Source: Cavia porcellus
Taxonomy: Eukaryota; Chordata; Mammalia; Rodentia; Caviidae
NCBI RefSeq assembly: GCF_034190915.1
Contig: NW_026947502.1
Coordinates: 5,998,785-6,062,784 of the forward strand
Direction: 5' to 3'
DNA length: 64,000 nt
Each line of letters starts with the position of its first letter. The first letter of the stretch is position 1. Positions 54,455-64,000 of the stretch are shown here, piece after piece. Below the pieces are notes generated by a model that ran no database searches, was not told the origin of the DNA, and saw only the letters and a list, made by a program, of their open reading frames with translations. Both the position numbers and the translations under genes were made by a program.

Positions 54455-54668
54455 AGTGGCTCTGGCATCTGCAAACCCAGGTTTTAATTCCCATTCTGAA
54501 AATGTTTAAATACATTAAGGTGGGCGAGCTACCTAACTTTTCTGAGTCTCAGCTTTCTCATTTAAAAAGTGGAAATAACTGTCTTAACTATATTTTTCTA
54601 AAAATTCACTGAAATTCTAAATGTAAAAGACCAAAACAGTATCTAATAAATATCTAGTAAGTATTATA
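54455..54668 (+). mobile_element. MIR SINE, near full-length
   Basis: CAAACCCAGGTTTTAATTCC, GGGCGAGCTACCTAACTTTT, GAGTCTCAGCTTTCTCATTT and the closing AGTATCTAATAAATATCTAG follow the full MIR order. Confidence 0.75.
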
Positions 54669-54669
54669 T

Positions 54670-55684
54670 GGTTTTATAATAGTTTCTAAGTAGGCTATAA
54701 TTTTAAATCCTAATGCCAATTAGAATCCCTCAGTGTTTGCCATGAAATATACACAGATTTTTGGGTAGAATTTAGGATATAGAGATACCAGAAACATAGA
54801 AACAAAGCCATAGTAGGAAGTAGGAATGGGGGAGGAAGTAACATGCCCTCTTCCTTCGTCATCAGCAGACTTTAGAAGACTTATTGGATAGTCACTCAGG
54901 AATAAACCCAAGGGTCAGCACAGCTGGTCACTCCTATGCTCCTGTCAGTTCAGAATCCTGTATCTGAAGGCGCCACACCTGAGAAGGATGACCTTTTATG
55001 CACGTAGGCCTTCTAAGACCCAGAAGCTCCCAGATAAAGTCCAGGACAGTGAATATCTTACTGGCTCTGCCCATGGAAAGCCTGCACAACCAGAACTACC
55101 CAACTACCAGATTTCCCCACTCGGCCTACCCAAGGCCCCTGCCATTCACTGGTGTCTATCCCTATTCCTCTCCTTTGCAGTTTTCAAATTAGCTTTACCG
55201 GGATGTGGCCTTTCACCTGGAGTTAGACATTTATAGATGCGGCTTAAGTTTGTGGCCAGGAACTTTGCCACAGATACATTACCAACCTTTGTACCCGCTC
55301 CTGCAGTTTGGCTAAAGAGAAAAGAAAAATGATCATGTCCTTGGTGAGGCCCATGATGTCCCGATAGCATTCTTAGTTGCAGAAGGAAATATTTTTCTGC
55401 TAACATCAAAGGCAGAGTTCAACAGTGTGGAGGAGGGTGAGCCTTATGAATACTAAAATTCCTTTATAGAAATCTTTATTAACACAATATATTAGAATAT
55501 TAATAGTATATTTGATACAGAAAGTAAAAAGTATTCTTCTATCTTTAATAAACGTTATAAATGTTTATAAGAATCTTTAGAAATCCACAATGAAGGATTA
55601 ATAATTCCATCTGATGAGTGGAATTATTTTTTACTTTCTTTCTGCTTGAGTTTTCTATAATGAATACATACTGCTTTTAAAACT
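54670..55684. other. Intergenic, nothing recognised
   Basis: AT-rich towards the end. No supported feature. Confidence 0.4.
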
Positions 55685-55693
55685 GTGAAAAGG

Positions 55694-55776
55694 GGGATTT
55701 AGCTCAGCGGCATAAGCGCCTGCCTTGCAAGCAGGCAAGTCGTGAGTTTGATCCCTGTACTGATTTTGAAAAAAAA
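55694..55776 (+). mobile_element. ID SINE (first of a pair in one target)
   Basis: Starts GGGATTTAGCTCAGCGGC without the leading GGGCT. It ends CCCTGTACTGATTTTGAAA. GTGAAAAGGG flanks it (55685 and 55777). Confidence 0.88.
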
Positions 55777-55786
55777 GTGAAAAGGG

Positions 55787-55866
55787 ACGCAGGATTTAGG
55801 TCAATAGCATAAGCATCTGCATGGCAAGAGCGAGATTGTGAGTTCGTTCCCTGGTACAAAAAAAAT
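55787..55866 (+). mobile_element. ID SINE (second of a pair in one target)
   Basis: ACGCAGGATTTAGGTCAATA, CTGCATGGCAAGAGCGAG and GTTCGTTCCCTGGTAC. The outer duplication AAAACTGTGAAAAGG occurs at 55679-55693 and 55867-55881, and part of it (GTGAAAAGGG) sits between the two IDs at 55777. Confidence 0.85.
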
Positions 55867-55884
55867 AAAACTGTGAAAAGGAGC

Positions 55885-56015
55885 AGCTGCAAGAGTCTGA
55901 AGCAGGAGGATCACCATGAGTTTGAGGCCAGCCTGGACTACATAATTACATAGTGAGTTCAAGGCTGAAATACATAGCGAGATCTTGTCTCAAAAAAAAA
56001 AAAAAAAAAAAAAAG
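55885..56015 (+). mobile_element. B1 SINE, 5'-truncated
   Basis: GAAGCAGGAGGATCACCATG and GCCAGCCTGGACTACATAAT, with about 25 A's. Confidence 0.8.
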
Positions 56016-56165
56016 CCAGGCAGCATGGCGCATACCTGTGATCCCAGCACTCAGCAAGCTGAGGCAGGAGGATCTTTGAGAGTTTGAGACCAGCCTGGGC
56101 TAAAAAGTGAGCTTGGGGACAGCCTGAACCACAAAGCAAGATCCTGCCTCAAAAAGAATTTTTAA
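56016..56165 (+). mobile_element. B1 SINE inserted at the tail of the previous one
   Basis: AGCCAGGCAGCATGGCGCAT, GTGATCCCAGCACTCAGCAA and GACAGCCTGAACCACAAAGC. This makes four same-strand SINEs in 475 bp. Confidence 0.83.
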
Positions 56166-56170
56166 AAAAC

Positions 56171-57082
56171 CTAAATAAACTAAGCCTAAATAAATAAACT
56201 GTGAAAAGAAAATGTGTAGACTAGGTAAACATGAAAAAACTCAGGAGAATCAGAGGCCTAAAGGGCATGTAGCCAGTAGTCCTGCTAAAGCTCCACTGTG
56301 CCCAGAAATGTTCCCCAAGGGTCTCACACTGGGAGTCTCAGTTCTGCGGCCTTCTCATCTCATGTAGCCTGCAGCCTCCTCATGGAGCACTTCAAATAGG
56401 CTTTGTTTTCTGCCTTCTTTCTCACAGCTCCTGCCTTCAGGGCAGCCTGTCCCAACTCCCAAATCAATGGTGTCCTCATCCATTCTTTGTCTACCTTGTC
56501 CCTGCTCTTAGGACTGCACTCTTGGTTCCATGTGACCCTACCTGTTCAAGACCAGTTGGGTGCTCTACATCCTGAGATGTCTCCTCTGGTGATTCTGGTC
56601 TCTTTTTTTTCTAGGTCTCTCTTGATTGTTGAGACTATGAGATTAGGATGAGAGCGCCAGAGACTGCAGACAACACAGGGGCCCTGGTACCTGTCCAAGC
56701 GGAGGCTTGTGAATGCAGGGCTTGTTGGGGAGCCCATATGAATGTTCTCCAAAGACTCTGGAAACACTGTGGAACACATGTTTTGTAGGGAGTGTCATGG
56801 GAAATCTGTTCACACATTGTCCTTTATGTTCTGGATATGCAGTTCACCAGTGCCCTAGCCTGAAACCAGGCAAAAGTTTGAAATCTCATTCCCCCAATAC
56901 AGGTAAATTTGGAAGGCTAGAAGTATCTGACCAGTGATATTAGGTTCATTTGCAAAGATAGAAATTATAGCACCACACTTTCCTATCTGATGGAATCTCT
57001 CTCCTTCTAGGACTGCTTGTTCTGTAAGTCATCAGGGAATACCAGGTAGGGAGGCCCATCTTTAAATTACTATCTGTTCCTT
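56171..57082. other. Intergenic, nothing recognised
   Basis: Mixed composition. Open frames of 60-82 codons lack recognisable products. Confidence 0.4.
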
Positions 57083-57151
57083 TCCACGGTGCTGGGGATC
57101 AAACTCAGGGCTTTGCATATATTCTACCACTTGCCTGTATCCCCAGCCCTG
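57083..57151 (-). mobile_element. ID SINE (antisense), ordinary rodent type
   Basis: GGTGCTGGGGATCAAACTCA, GGGCTTTGCATATATTCTAC and GTATCCCCAGCCC. It resembles the generic rodent ID more than the GCGGC variant common here. Confidence 0.7.
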
Positions 57152-57154
57152 TTG

Positions 57155-57282
57155 TAGTGTGATTTTTTGGAGAAAGGCTAATGCTAAATTGCCCTGGCTT
57201 GGCTTCAAACTTGTGATCCTTCTGCCTCAACCTCCCTAAGTACTTAGGATTACAGATCTGCACCACTTCATTTGCCTTTCAT
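57155..57282 (-). mobile_element. B1 SINE (antisense), decayed
   Basis: GCCCTGGCTTGGCTTCAAAC, TCTGCCTCAACCTCCCTAAG and TTAGGATTACAGATCTGC. Next to the ID at 57083 in the same orientation, it reads on the minus strand as B1 then ID. Confidence 0.65.
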
Positions 57283-57482
57283 CTTTAAGTTCTGATTCTA
57301 GAGGTTTGAATTGCATCCCCAAACAAAAGAGGGGACATTATGCACACAAATAAAGTGAACGTGATTCAGTGCCTACAAGTTGATGGTTGTTCTGAGAAGG
57401 ATGCTAAGTAGTTATCTCATTTTGGGGAGAATAGGAAAAAGGAAATGAATAGCATTAATATTAAATAGCAATAATAATAAGG

Positions 57483-57590
57483 GCGTATTTACTAAGAATG
57501 TGCCACGTATCAGATGTTCTTTGAAGGGTTTTACCCATATTCACGTATCCCTCATGCTTTTAAGGTAGGTACTATTATCCTCACTGAGAC
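57483..57590 (+). mobile_element. MIR fragment
   Basis: ACTAAGAATGTGCCACGTAT, GTTTTACCCATATTCACGTA and TAAGGTAGGTACTATTATCC. Confidence 0.6.
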
Positions 57591-58099
57591 CCAATCCACC
57601 TAAACACACCCATCATCCTCCATTTTTGCTCCCCATAGCATACCACAGTCTCTCACTGTCTTTTTTCCCTCTTTCTTTCTCTTCTATTGCTCATGTGTTC
57701 ATCTAATTGGGGTAACCCATAGGCACTATCTGTCTCCTGTGTTGGCACTCAGAATAAAAAAAGGCTGCTGACTTCTGAGCTGTACCTTCCCAAGCCGCCT
57801 GGCTTGCAAATGAGACACAGTCCAGAGTCTGAGGACCTGCAGCCTGGTCCTTAGCAATGAAAAGCCAAGATTAAGCAATTCTGACAGTGACTCGATGTAC
57901 CTAGACTCAGTGTTCTTTCCCCACCCTGGGGACTGTTGGCCCTCATGGGCTGGTCTGTCTTGTCTTTTAACTCAAGGAATACAATGGGCATAGCACTCTC
58001 TTCCTCAGTGATGTGGGCACTGGGCTGTACAGGGAATTCTCAACTGGATTCTCAGGTCACAGGTCTATCAACTCATAAAGGATCATACATAGGGCTTTT

Positions 58100-58325
58100 T
58101 TAACTGGAGTCTTTACTGAAATTGTTTTAGATTCACATGTAGTTTTAACAATACATAGATTCATGTCCCTATGGTAACATTTTGGGATACTGTAGTACCA
58201 TACCCCAACTTTGATATTACTGATCCAATTGGCCTATCTCATTAAGATTTCCTGGTTTTATAGATTTTTTTTTTACACATTTGTATATGTACTAGTGGAT
58301 ACAGTTTTCTTGTTCAGGTGCTTCT
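58100..58325 (+). mobile_element. Decayed L1M fragment
   Basis: TTTAGATTCACATGTAGTTT, CCCTATGGTAACATTTTGGG, TACTGTAGTACCATACCCCA and AAGATTTCCTGGTTTTATAG occur in L1M order. Confidence 0.55.
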
Positions 58326-58349
58326 TTTTTGGGGAAAAGTATCTTAACT

Positions 58350-58495
58350 TTTTTTTTTTTTTTTTTTTTTTTGGTACTAGGGATTGAACTCATGCTGTTC
58401 TTTTTGTTTTCTGTTTTTTGGTACTAGGGATTGAACTCATGACCTCTTGCACTTCCCAAGCAGGCACTTGTGCTGCTGAGCTAAATCCCTGGCTC
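58350..58495 (-). mobile_element. Two antisense ID pieces
   Basis: A truncated piece (58350-58398; T-run, GGTACTAGGGATTGAACTC) abuts a complete copy (58405-58495) that starts with the same GGTACTAGGGATTGAACTCA. GTATCTTA flanks the pair (58340 and 58497). Confidence 0.8.
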
Positions 58496-58499
58496 CGTA

Positions 58500-59170
58500 T
58501 CTTAGCTTTTTCAAGTGTCAGAGATGCATAAAGTGTTTGATTCCAAGCTCTGAGATTTCTAGTAGATCCTACCTCAAATCCCCATAGCTCTCTGTTCCAA
58601 CAATTAGCATTTAATTAGCACTGACCTCATGGCAGGTATAAGGGCAAGGCACATGGGCAAGAGGTAGTGGGGAGAGGTACAGACAAAGAAAGAAAGAAAA
58701 TCCAAAGGTGTACAGGCCGCTGTGAGCTTATGCCCTGGCAGGGAGAGAGGCAGTCCAACAGGTAAACAAGCTGTTTATTAGCCAGGTACCAAAGAGGTGA
58801 AGCTGGGCTTATTGCTTGGCAAGGCGGGCAAAGCATTTCCATAGAAGCTGATGTTCCAGTCGTATCTTGAAGGATAATCCAGAATTCTTCAGCTGGAAGA
58901 GGAGAACTGTTAAAATCATTCCCTTTGAAATCATATCTATTCTTAATGCTTGGAGAAAACATAGGAAACCATGCCTACATTTGTTGATTCTACAATGTTA
59001 AGGTGTCAGATTCTTCAACTCCCATGTGCAAGTGCTGAGGCCAAGAGATTTTTTCCCCTTGAGTATGTTTTCCACTATCTGGTCCAAATTGGATACCAGA
59101 TTCTGCTGCCTCACTTGAGAAAGGCATTTTATCTCTGGCGCCTCTATCACATCAGAGCTTATATTTAAAG
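58500..59170. other. Intergenic, possible old MIR-like pieces
   Basis: GGCAGGTATAAGGGCAAGGC and TGAGCTTATGCCCTGGCAGG are weakly MIR-like. Otherwise nothing recognised. Confidence 0.3.
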
Positions 59171-59174
59171 TATG

Positions 59175-59345
59175 AGCTATGAGAAGAGACCGCGGCTAAC
59201 TGGCTGGCTCCGTCCCATCCCTACTGCGCCCTCCTCTTCTCCATGCTCAGGAAGGCAATCCGGCAGTGCCTCGTGGGAGTGAGGGCCCTAGGTAAAACTT
59301 CTCAGCTCTCCAGTCCCTAGGACCGCCTTTACCGCAAGGGATCAT
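59175..59345. other. Small CpG-containing block
   Basis: About 10 CpGs in 170 bp within otherwise CpG-poor flank, with GTGCCTCGTGGGAGTGAGG and GGGATCATGGGAAACTCCC, and a plausible plus-strand splice donor CCCTAG|GTAAAA at 59291. Candidate regulatory element or old repeat. Confidence 0.25.
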
Positions 59346-59601
59346 GGGAAACTCCCAGGGCCTTGGGTGCCCAGGCTCTTCACATCACACCTTCCTGTCT
59401 TGTGTAGGCTCCGGCTCAGACACCCAAGGCAAGCTCTTGCTCTGTGTAGATGTCAGGCTACTCACTGCTAATACTATTCTCAGGGAGCTTATTTATTCTG
59501 GTGTAGCCACCTCTGGCTGCCAAGGACCTAAGATAATTACCAGGAACTCTTAGAAGCTGCAAATGGGGCACCATTTCTTATGATCTCTTGTCCTCATAGA
59601 A

Positions 59602-59765
59602 GTTGTTTAACCCCCCAAACCTCAGTATCGGCATCTTAATATGGAGGTCATGATAATATCATCTTCATAGGGTTCTTTTAAGATTGGAACCATGTAAAAG
59701 TCAGCATATAACAATCCATTTACTTTAGCAATTAGTAGCATCTATTTGTATACTAAAGTTATTTG
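59602..59765 (+). mobile_element. MIR fragment
   Basis: CCAAACCTCAGTATCGGCAT, ATAGGGTTCTTTTAAGATTG and ATGTAAAAGTCAGCATATAA follow the MIR 3' half. Confidence 0.55.
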
Positions 59766-59833
59766 TGATAATCGATGAACTACTCCAATTTTAAGGAAAA
59801 AAGTTATGAAGTACTCTAATTTCGTTCTTTCTT

Positions 59834-59990
59834 TCTTTTTTTTTTTTTTTTTTTTGTGAGACAAGGTCTTCTTTATAGTTCAAGCTGGCCTTGAACTCAC
59901 TATGTAGCTCAGGCTGGTCTTGAATTCACAGTGATCCTCCTGCGTCAGCCTCCCAAGTGCTAGGATTACAAGCATGTGCCACCATGCTTG
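59834..59990 (-). mobile_element. B1 SINE (antisense) with TSD
   Basis: T-run, GAGACAAGGTCTTCTTTATA, GTAGCTCAGGCTGGTCTTG and CTGCGTCAGCCTCCCAAGTG. GTACTCTAATTT (about 59811) and GTACTCCAATTT (59991) are the probable target duplication. Confidence 0.88.
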
Positions 59991-60139
59991 TACTCCAATT
60001 TTAAAAAAGAAACAGTCATAACATCTAGCTATAAATGCTATCATCATTTTGATGTATAGTCTTCCTAGGTTTGTACATGTGTGTGCATGTGTGTGAGCGT
60101 GTGTGTATACTTAGCAAAAATAAACTGGATGCATGTTAT

Positions 60140-61215
60140 GTAATCTGTTGTAGTCAAATGATATACCATGGGTGTTTCCCCATATATTTAGATGCTATTG
60201 GAACATAGTATTTTTCAAATACTACCTACTGTTCTAGCATATTTATTAATATAACCCAATTTGTACTGATCCATTAATTTGGTACTTAGATTGTTTCCTA
60301 TTTTTATATTTATACACACAGTTCTGTAATACATGTCCTTGTTCATTAATTTAAATGTGTGTAAGTTTCTTATTTATTTCCTTAAGATAAATGCTTAGGA
60401 ATGACTTGCACGCAAGGCAACACCCTGTTTTTGTTTTGTTAACATTAGGTACACAGAATTAGATTAAACACAATCCTTGGTCTGTGACATAGTCTCATAA
60501 TTGGTATGTGGATGACCCTGTTTTGTTAATTTAGGTAGTAAATTTATTAATTTAACAAGGTAATTGGTACTTATAGGGCCACAACTCAAAGCAAAAATGA
60601 GGACCAGGATAATAACCAACACTGAACCACAGCCCTCCTACCTCTCCCTGCATGCTTCACCCAAGGAAGTATCCTGAGTCCTGTACCCATTTCTTCACTT
60701 TCCTTTCTGATAGTTCAATTGTACCCATCTTCCTAAAGAGCAGCTTTAATGCTCATGCTTAGCTGTATAAGAAGGGCATCATGTTATATGCAATCCTGTA
60801 GGAGTTTTTCTCACTTAGGGTTAACATTACTTGGCTTAAATTGCATTTCATTGTAGTTTGTTCATGTTGACTGATGTAAAATAATCCAAAGAATAGACTA
60901 TGTATTTGCTTTTGTTTGTTTTGTATTTTTAGACAAGATCATAGTGTATATTCCAGGCTGGCCTTGAACTCATTATGCAGTCCATGATGCCCTGAATTTG
61001 CAGTCCTCCTACCTCAGTCCTCTGAGAGCCAGGATTACAGCTGTGCACCACCTTGTGTGGCATATACTGTGGTTTATCACCCACTTTACTGCTGATGGGT
61101 AAATTACATTGTTTCTAGAATGTTGCTCTTGCCTACAATGCTACTATGATGTTATTATAAATGTCTCTTGCTATACGTGTGCAAGTGTTTCTCTAGGGAT
61201 TCAGCCACAGACGGG
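60140..61215 (+). mobile_element. Decayed L1M fragments, split by a B1
   Basis: GGTACTTAGATTGTTTCC (about 60280), ATAAATGCTTAGGAATGACT (60388), GTAGTTTGTTCATGTTGACT (60854) and TTTACTGCTGATGGGTAAAT (61084) are L1M 3'-end phrases. The two blocks (60140-60430 and 60745-61215) may be separate copies. Confidence 0.45.
60907..61065 (-). mobile_element. B1 SINE (antisense)
   Basis: TTAGACAAGATCATAGTGTA, CAGGCTGGCCTTGAACTCA and CCTCCTACCTCAGTCCTCTG. It is an old copy within L1M. Confidence 0.75.
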
Positions 61216-62325
61216 AGGTCCTTTGGATCTATTCCCAAGGGCACTTTCCCCAAACTCTCTCCAACAGTAAGGATCACTTTAACATTCCTTTTGAAGATTT
61301 GATAAGAGACAGGTAATCGCTCCCTGCCGTTTCATTTTGTAGCAGGGCACTGACTCCTGGGAAAGCTGAGCTGAGAAAAGGGCCTTGGCTCAGAGACGCG
61401 TTCCCAGCCTGATAACTTTAGTGAAATTCCTGGAACCGATTCCCTGGTGGCTCAGCTGCTTTCCCATGTCCTAAAAGAGGTGACACTGTGGAGAGGAGGG
61501 AGCAGGGGAGCCGGGGTGGGAAAGGAGCCCAGCTCAGCACAGGGAAAGCTTGTCTCCTGGTCCCCGCCCCTGCCAGTGTCAGATCACGCCTTCTCCCAGT
61601 GAAACAGGCATTATCTCTCCCTAATCGGGACCCAACAAAGCCAATATAATGCCACCCTTTGTTATGGATTTGAATTGATAAATTTAAACCTCCTTCTCTG
61701 CTCTGCAGTAAAAGAACTTTTATTTTGGGCTTGGTGACATAGCTGAAATGAAGCACAGAGTAGTAGGCTGCTACATGATAATAGTTTTCATAGTTTTTCT
61801 TTAAGGGACAGAGAATCGTGGCAGAGGGACCTTCCAAATGGTGTTGTCTGGGTAGCACCATGCAGCCCATTTGCCTAGCTTTCAGCTGACATGCATTTGA
61901 AGGCTGCAAACTGACTACTGCCTAACATTAGGAGTATGCTGGTGTGTTAATCCTGAACTATCAGGTTTCTTAAATCAGTGTGTCAAGAATGCCCCCTCTG
62001 TGTACCTAGCAGTGGACTAGGTACTGTCTGGAAAAATAATTCTGTCATCAAGGGGATTTTTAACCTCCAAAAATTATACTGATTTGAAGAATGCCCTAAA
62101 CATTTGCCTAAGTATATGATTTCCTTTGCTAGTCCTTTGCTGTGAGAATTTCCCCACAATGGGCTCGAATCCTGGGTGGTCTCAAGAAACCTCTGACACT
62201 GAAAGGAGCGTGTGTATGTTATGTCTAAACCGCTGGCCACAGTGAGCAAAAACCCCAGCCTGGAAGAATTGGATAGAAGAGAGTAAGTCCTCCCACACTC
62301 CCATTTATTAAGCTTTCTCTTATGG
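61216..62325. other. Intergenic, nothing firm
   Basis: A 163-codon minus-strand frame at 61418-61909 has no recognisable product. About 61980-62060 (AGCAGTGGACTAGGTACTG) may be a MIR scrap. Confidence 0.35.
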
Positions 62326-62329
62326 GAAG

Positions 62330-62700
62330 TTTCACATATGTAATAATGAGTACATATAGGAATGTAATAAGCCCATATTACCTATATCTAGCTTCAACAA
62401 TCAAATGTGTGGCATCTTATTTTATGACCTCTCCTTGATCTCCATTTTGAAACAAATTACAGTTATTTTGTATTTAAATATTTTACATGCATTTGTATTA
62501 AAGACTTGTTTTAACTACCATTATATCACATCTAAAAATTAATAGTAATACCTAATGTCATTCAGTACTCAGTCAACAGTCAAGTTAACCTCATTTCTTT
62601 AGATGACTTTCTGGCCAGTCAGGAGTAAACCAGCACCCCTTGTGCTTGTTGATATATCTCATAGCTAAAATTCATGCAGCATGAGTTAATAATTTTATTT
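62330..62700 (+). mobile_element. Decayed L1M fragment
   Basis: TATCTAGCTTCAACAATCAA, CATTTTGAAACAAATTACAG, ATATCACATCTAAAAATTAA and CTAATGTCATTCAGTACTCA follow L1M 3' order. Confidence 0.55.
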
Positions 62701-62804
62701 TCTAGTTCAGTCACTTTTAGTTTATCATTTTTTAATTTCTAGCTTCTAACAGTTCCTCTTTTTTTTTTATTGACCTACTTCTTAGTGGTGTTGAAATTAA
62801 TGAG

Positions 62805-63440
62805 TCTTTTAGTTACTACCGCTGTAATAACAAAACTCTCCAAACTTATCAGCATGGAACAACCCCCACTATGTTGGATATACTGGCTTCTATGGATCAG
62901 GAATTCAGAAAAGGCACAGTAGGGCTTGTCTCTGTCCCCAGTTGTCTAAGGCCCTGGCTGGAGAGAGTCAGTCTATAATGATATCACAACTGGGAGCTAG
63001 AAGCATCCGAAGGCTGGCTCACTTGTATGTCTGGTGCTTGGCCTGAAGCACCCCAAAGCTGGCACTGCTGGCCAGGGCACCTACACAAAGCCACTATCTG
63101 TGGCTTGCCTCTTCCATAACATGGCAAGTTCAGGACAGGCAGACTTTCCTCTTTTTCTTTTTTTGTAGTAGGTGCTGGGGATGGAACCTGGAGCCTCATA
63201 TATGCTAGACATATATCACTGAGCTGAGCCAATTCCCAGTCCCAAACGTCTCACGTGTACCTTAGAGCTGCAAATGCAAGTGTTCCAGTCAGCAAGGCAG
63301 ATGCATATCACTTTCTATGACCCAACCTCAGAAATCAGTGTGTCAGTTCTGCTGTGCACTATTGGGTATTAGCTCAAAAGACTCTACCTTAGAGTAGCCA
63401 GGTTCCAGGAGACCAAGTGGCATGACCCACTTGGAGGTTA
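62805..63440. repeat. Ancient interspersed repeat with an ID insert, family unresolved
   Basis: AGTTACTACCGCTGTAATAA, GGATCAGGAATTCAGAAAAG, CTCTTCCATAACATGGCAAG, ATGACCCAACCTCAGAAATC and AAGTGGCATGACCCACTTGG have the layout of an old mammalian repeat. It is interrupted by an antisense ID at 63160-63245. Confidence 0.4.
63160..63245 (-). mobile_element. ID SINE (antisense), ordinary rodent type
   Basis: TAGGTGCTGGGGATGGAACC, ATATGCTAGACATATATCAC and GAGCCAATTCCCAGTCCC. Confidence 0.75.
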
Positions 63441-64000
63441 GGAGGGTCAGTCAAGCCTGCCTTTCCTGCACCATCCAGGAAAGATGTTACAAATGGTGGA
63501 CACCTGGTGGAAGAGAGAAAGGAAGGAGCTTGTTTCCAAGGCCATGGCGCACACTGTGGACAACTGAGGGGTTGAGATGAGGTGAAACTCAGAGTGTATC
63601 TTCGTGTGTGGCGACCTCTCAGGAGTGAAGGTGCACCTAATCCAATACACAGTTAATAGCATATGGGCAAGAGGTACCTAGAGGGACGTAACAGGTCATT
63701 CATTCACTTACACTTACCGAGCATGTGCTATATTGGAGAGTATTAGACCTTGTTTTAGTTTAAAATACACAAATTGCTCAAGAAGTATCTCAAGAGTATC
63801 TAAAATGTGGCACTAGCTTATGCAAATATTGTTTTTAGATGGTGTAAATAATGGTAGATTATTACTATTATTATTTACATTAGTCTTCAATGTTGTAGAC
63901 CTACCTGAAAAAGCTGAGATATGTTCCAATGTTTAAGGATCCTCCCTAATTCATCTACTGCCAGCCTTGGTTGGATGGCTGGATGCAAAAAGTACACATA
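63441..64000. other. Intergenic end of window, nothing recognised
   Basis: No repeat or gene supported. In human, as I recall, the next gene in this direction (CDKL3) lies tens of kilobases further on. Confidence 0.4.

Noticed and set aside
61418..61909. 163-codon minus-strand frame
   Set aside because: No recognisable product and no splice or promoter context. It lies among decayed repeats.

Overview
This is a mammalian, clearly rodent, nuclear segment. It is dense with B1 (7SL-derived) and ID-type (tRNA-derived) SINEs, many with intact target-site duplications (TSDs), and it holds parts of two housekeeping genes, both on the minus strand. The SINE spectrum (ID copies with a TAGCTCAGCGGC A-box region, and B1-ID dimers) suggests a non-murid lineage. 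I lean to a beaver-like (Castorimorpha) genome, but the species is not settled by what I can see.

Working from high to low coordinates (the direction of transcription): 52.5-64 kb is intergenic, with SINEs, MIR and decayed L1M pieces. A CpG island at about 50.9-52.5 kb is the promoter of PPP2CA, the protein phosphatase 2A catalytic subunit alpha. All seven coding exons of PPP2CA are present and intact (51519 down to 29876). They sum to 930 nt, or 309 residues plus stop, with every metal-binding and catalytic residue in place. Intron 1 is about 13.5 kb. The 3'UTR runs to about 29.19 kb, possibly to about 28.46 kb.

A stretch of about 15 kb without a recognisable gene (13.1-28.4 kb) separates PPP2CA from a second CpG-island promoter at 12.28-13.17 kb. 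This one has a TATA box and belongs to SKP1, the SCF ubiquitin ligase adaptor. Only SKP1 exon 1 (5'UTR) and the first coding exon (residues 1-32) lie in the window; the rest must lie beyond position 1. The SKP1-PPP2CA order and orientation match what I recall of human 5q31.1.

No undescribed multi-gene system is present and no prokaryotic-type features are seen. The structures most worth a second look are: a diverged threefold tandem repeat hidden under SINE insertions at 0.65-2.2 kb; a displaced 40-bp GC-rich copy of SKP1 CpG-island sequence; perfect CRE palindromes in both promoters; two sites that each took two SINE insertions; and an ID copy that seems to have carried 27 nt of 5' flank with it. 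The two genes meet functionally only in the broad sense that PP2A dephosphorylates, and SCF ubiquitinates, cell-cycle regulators. Nothing here shows shared regulation beyond the CRE sites.
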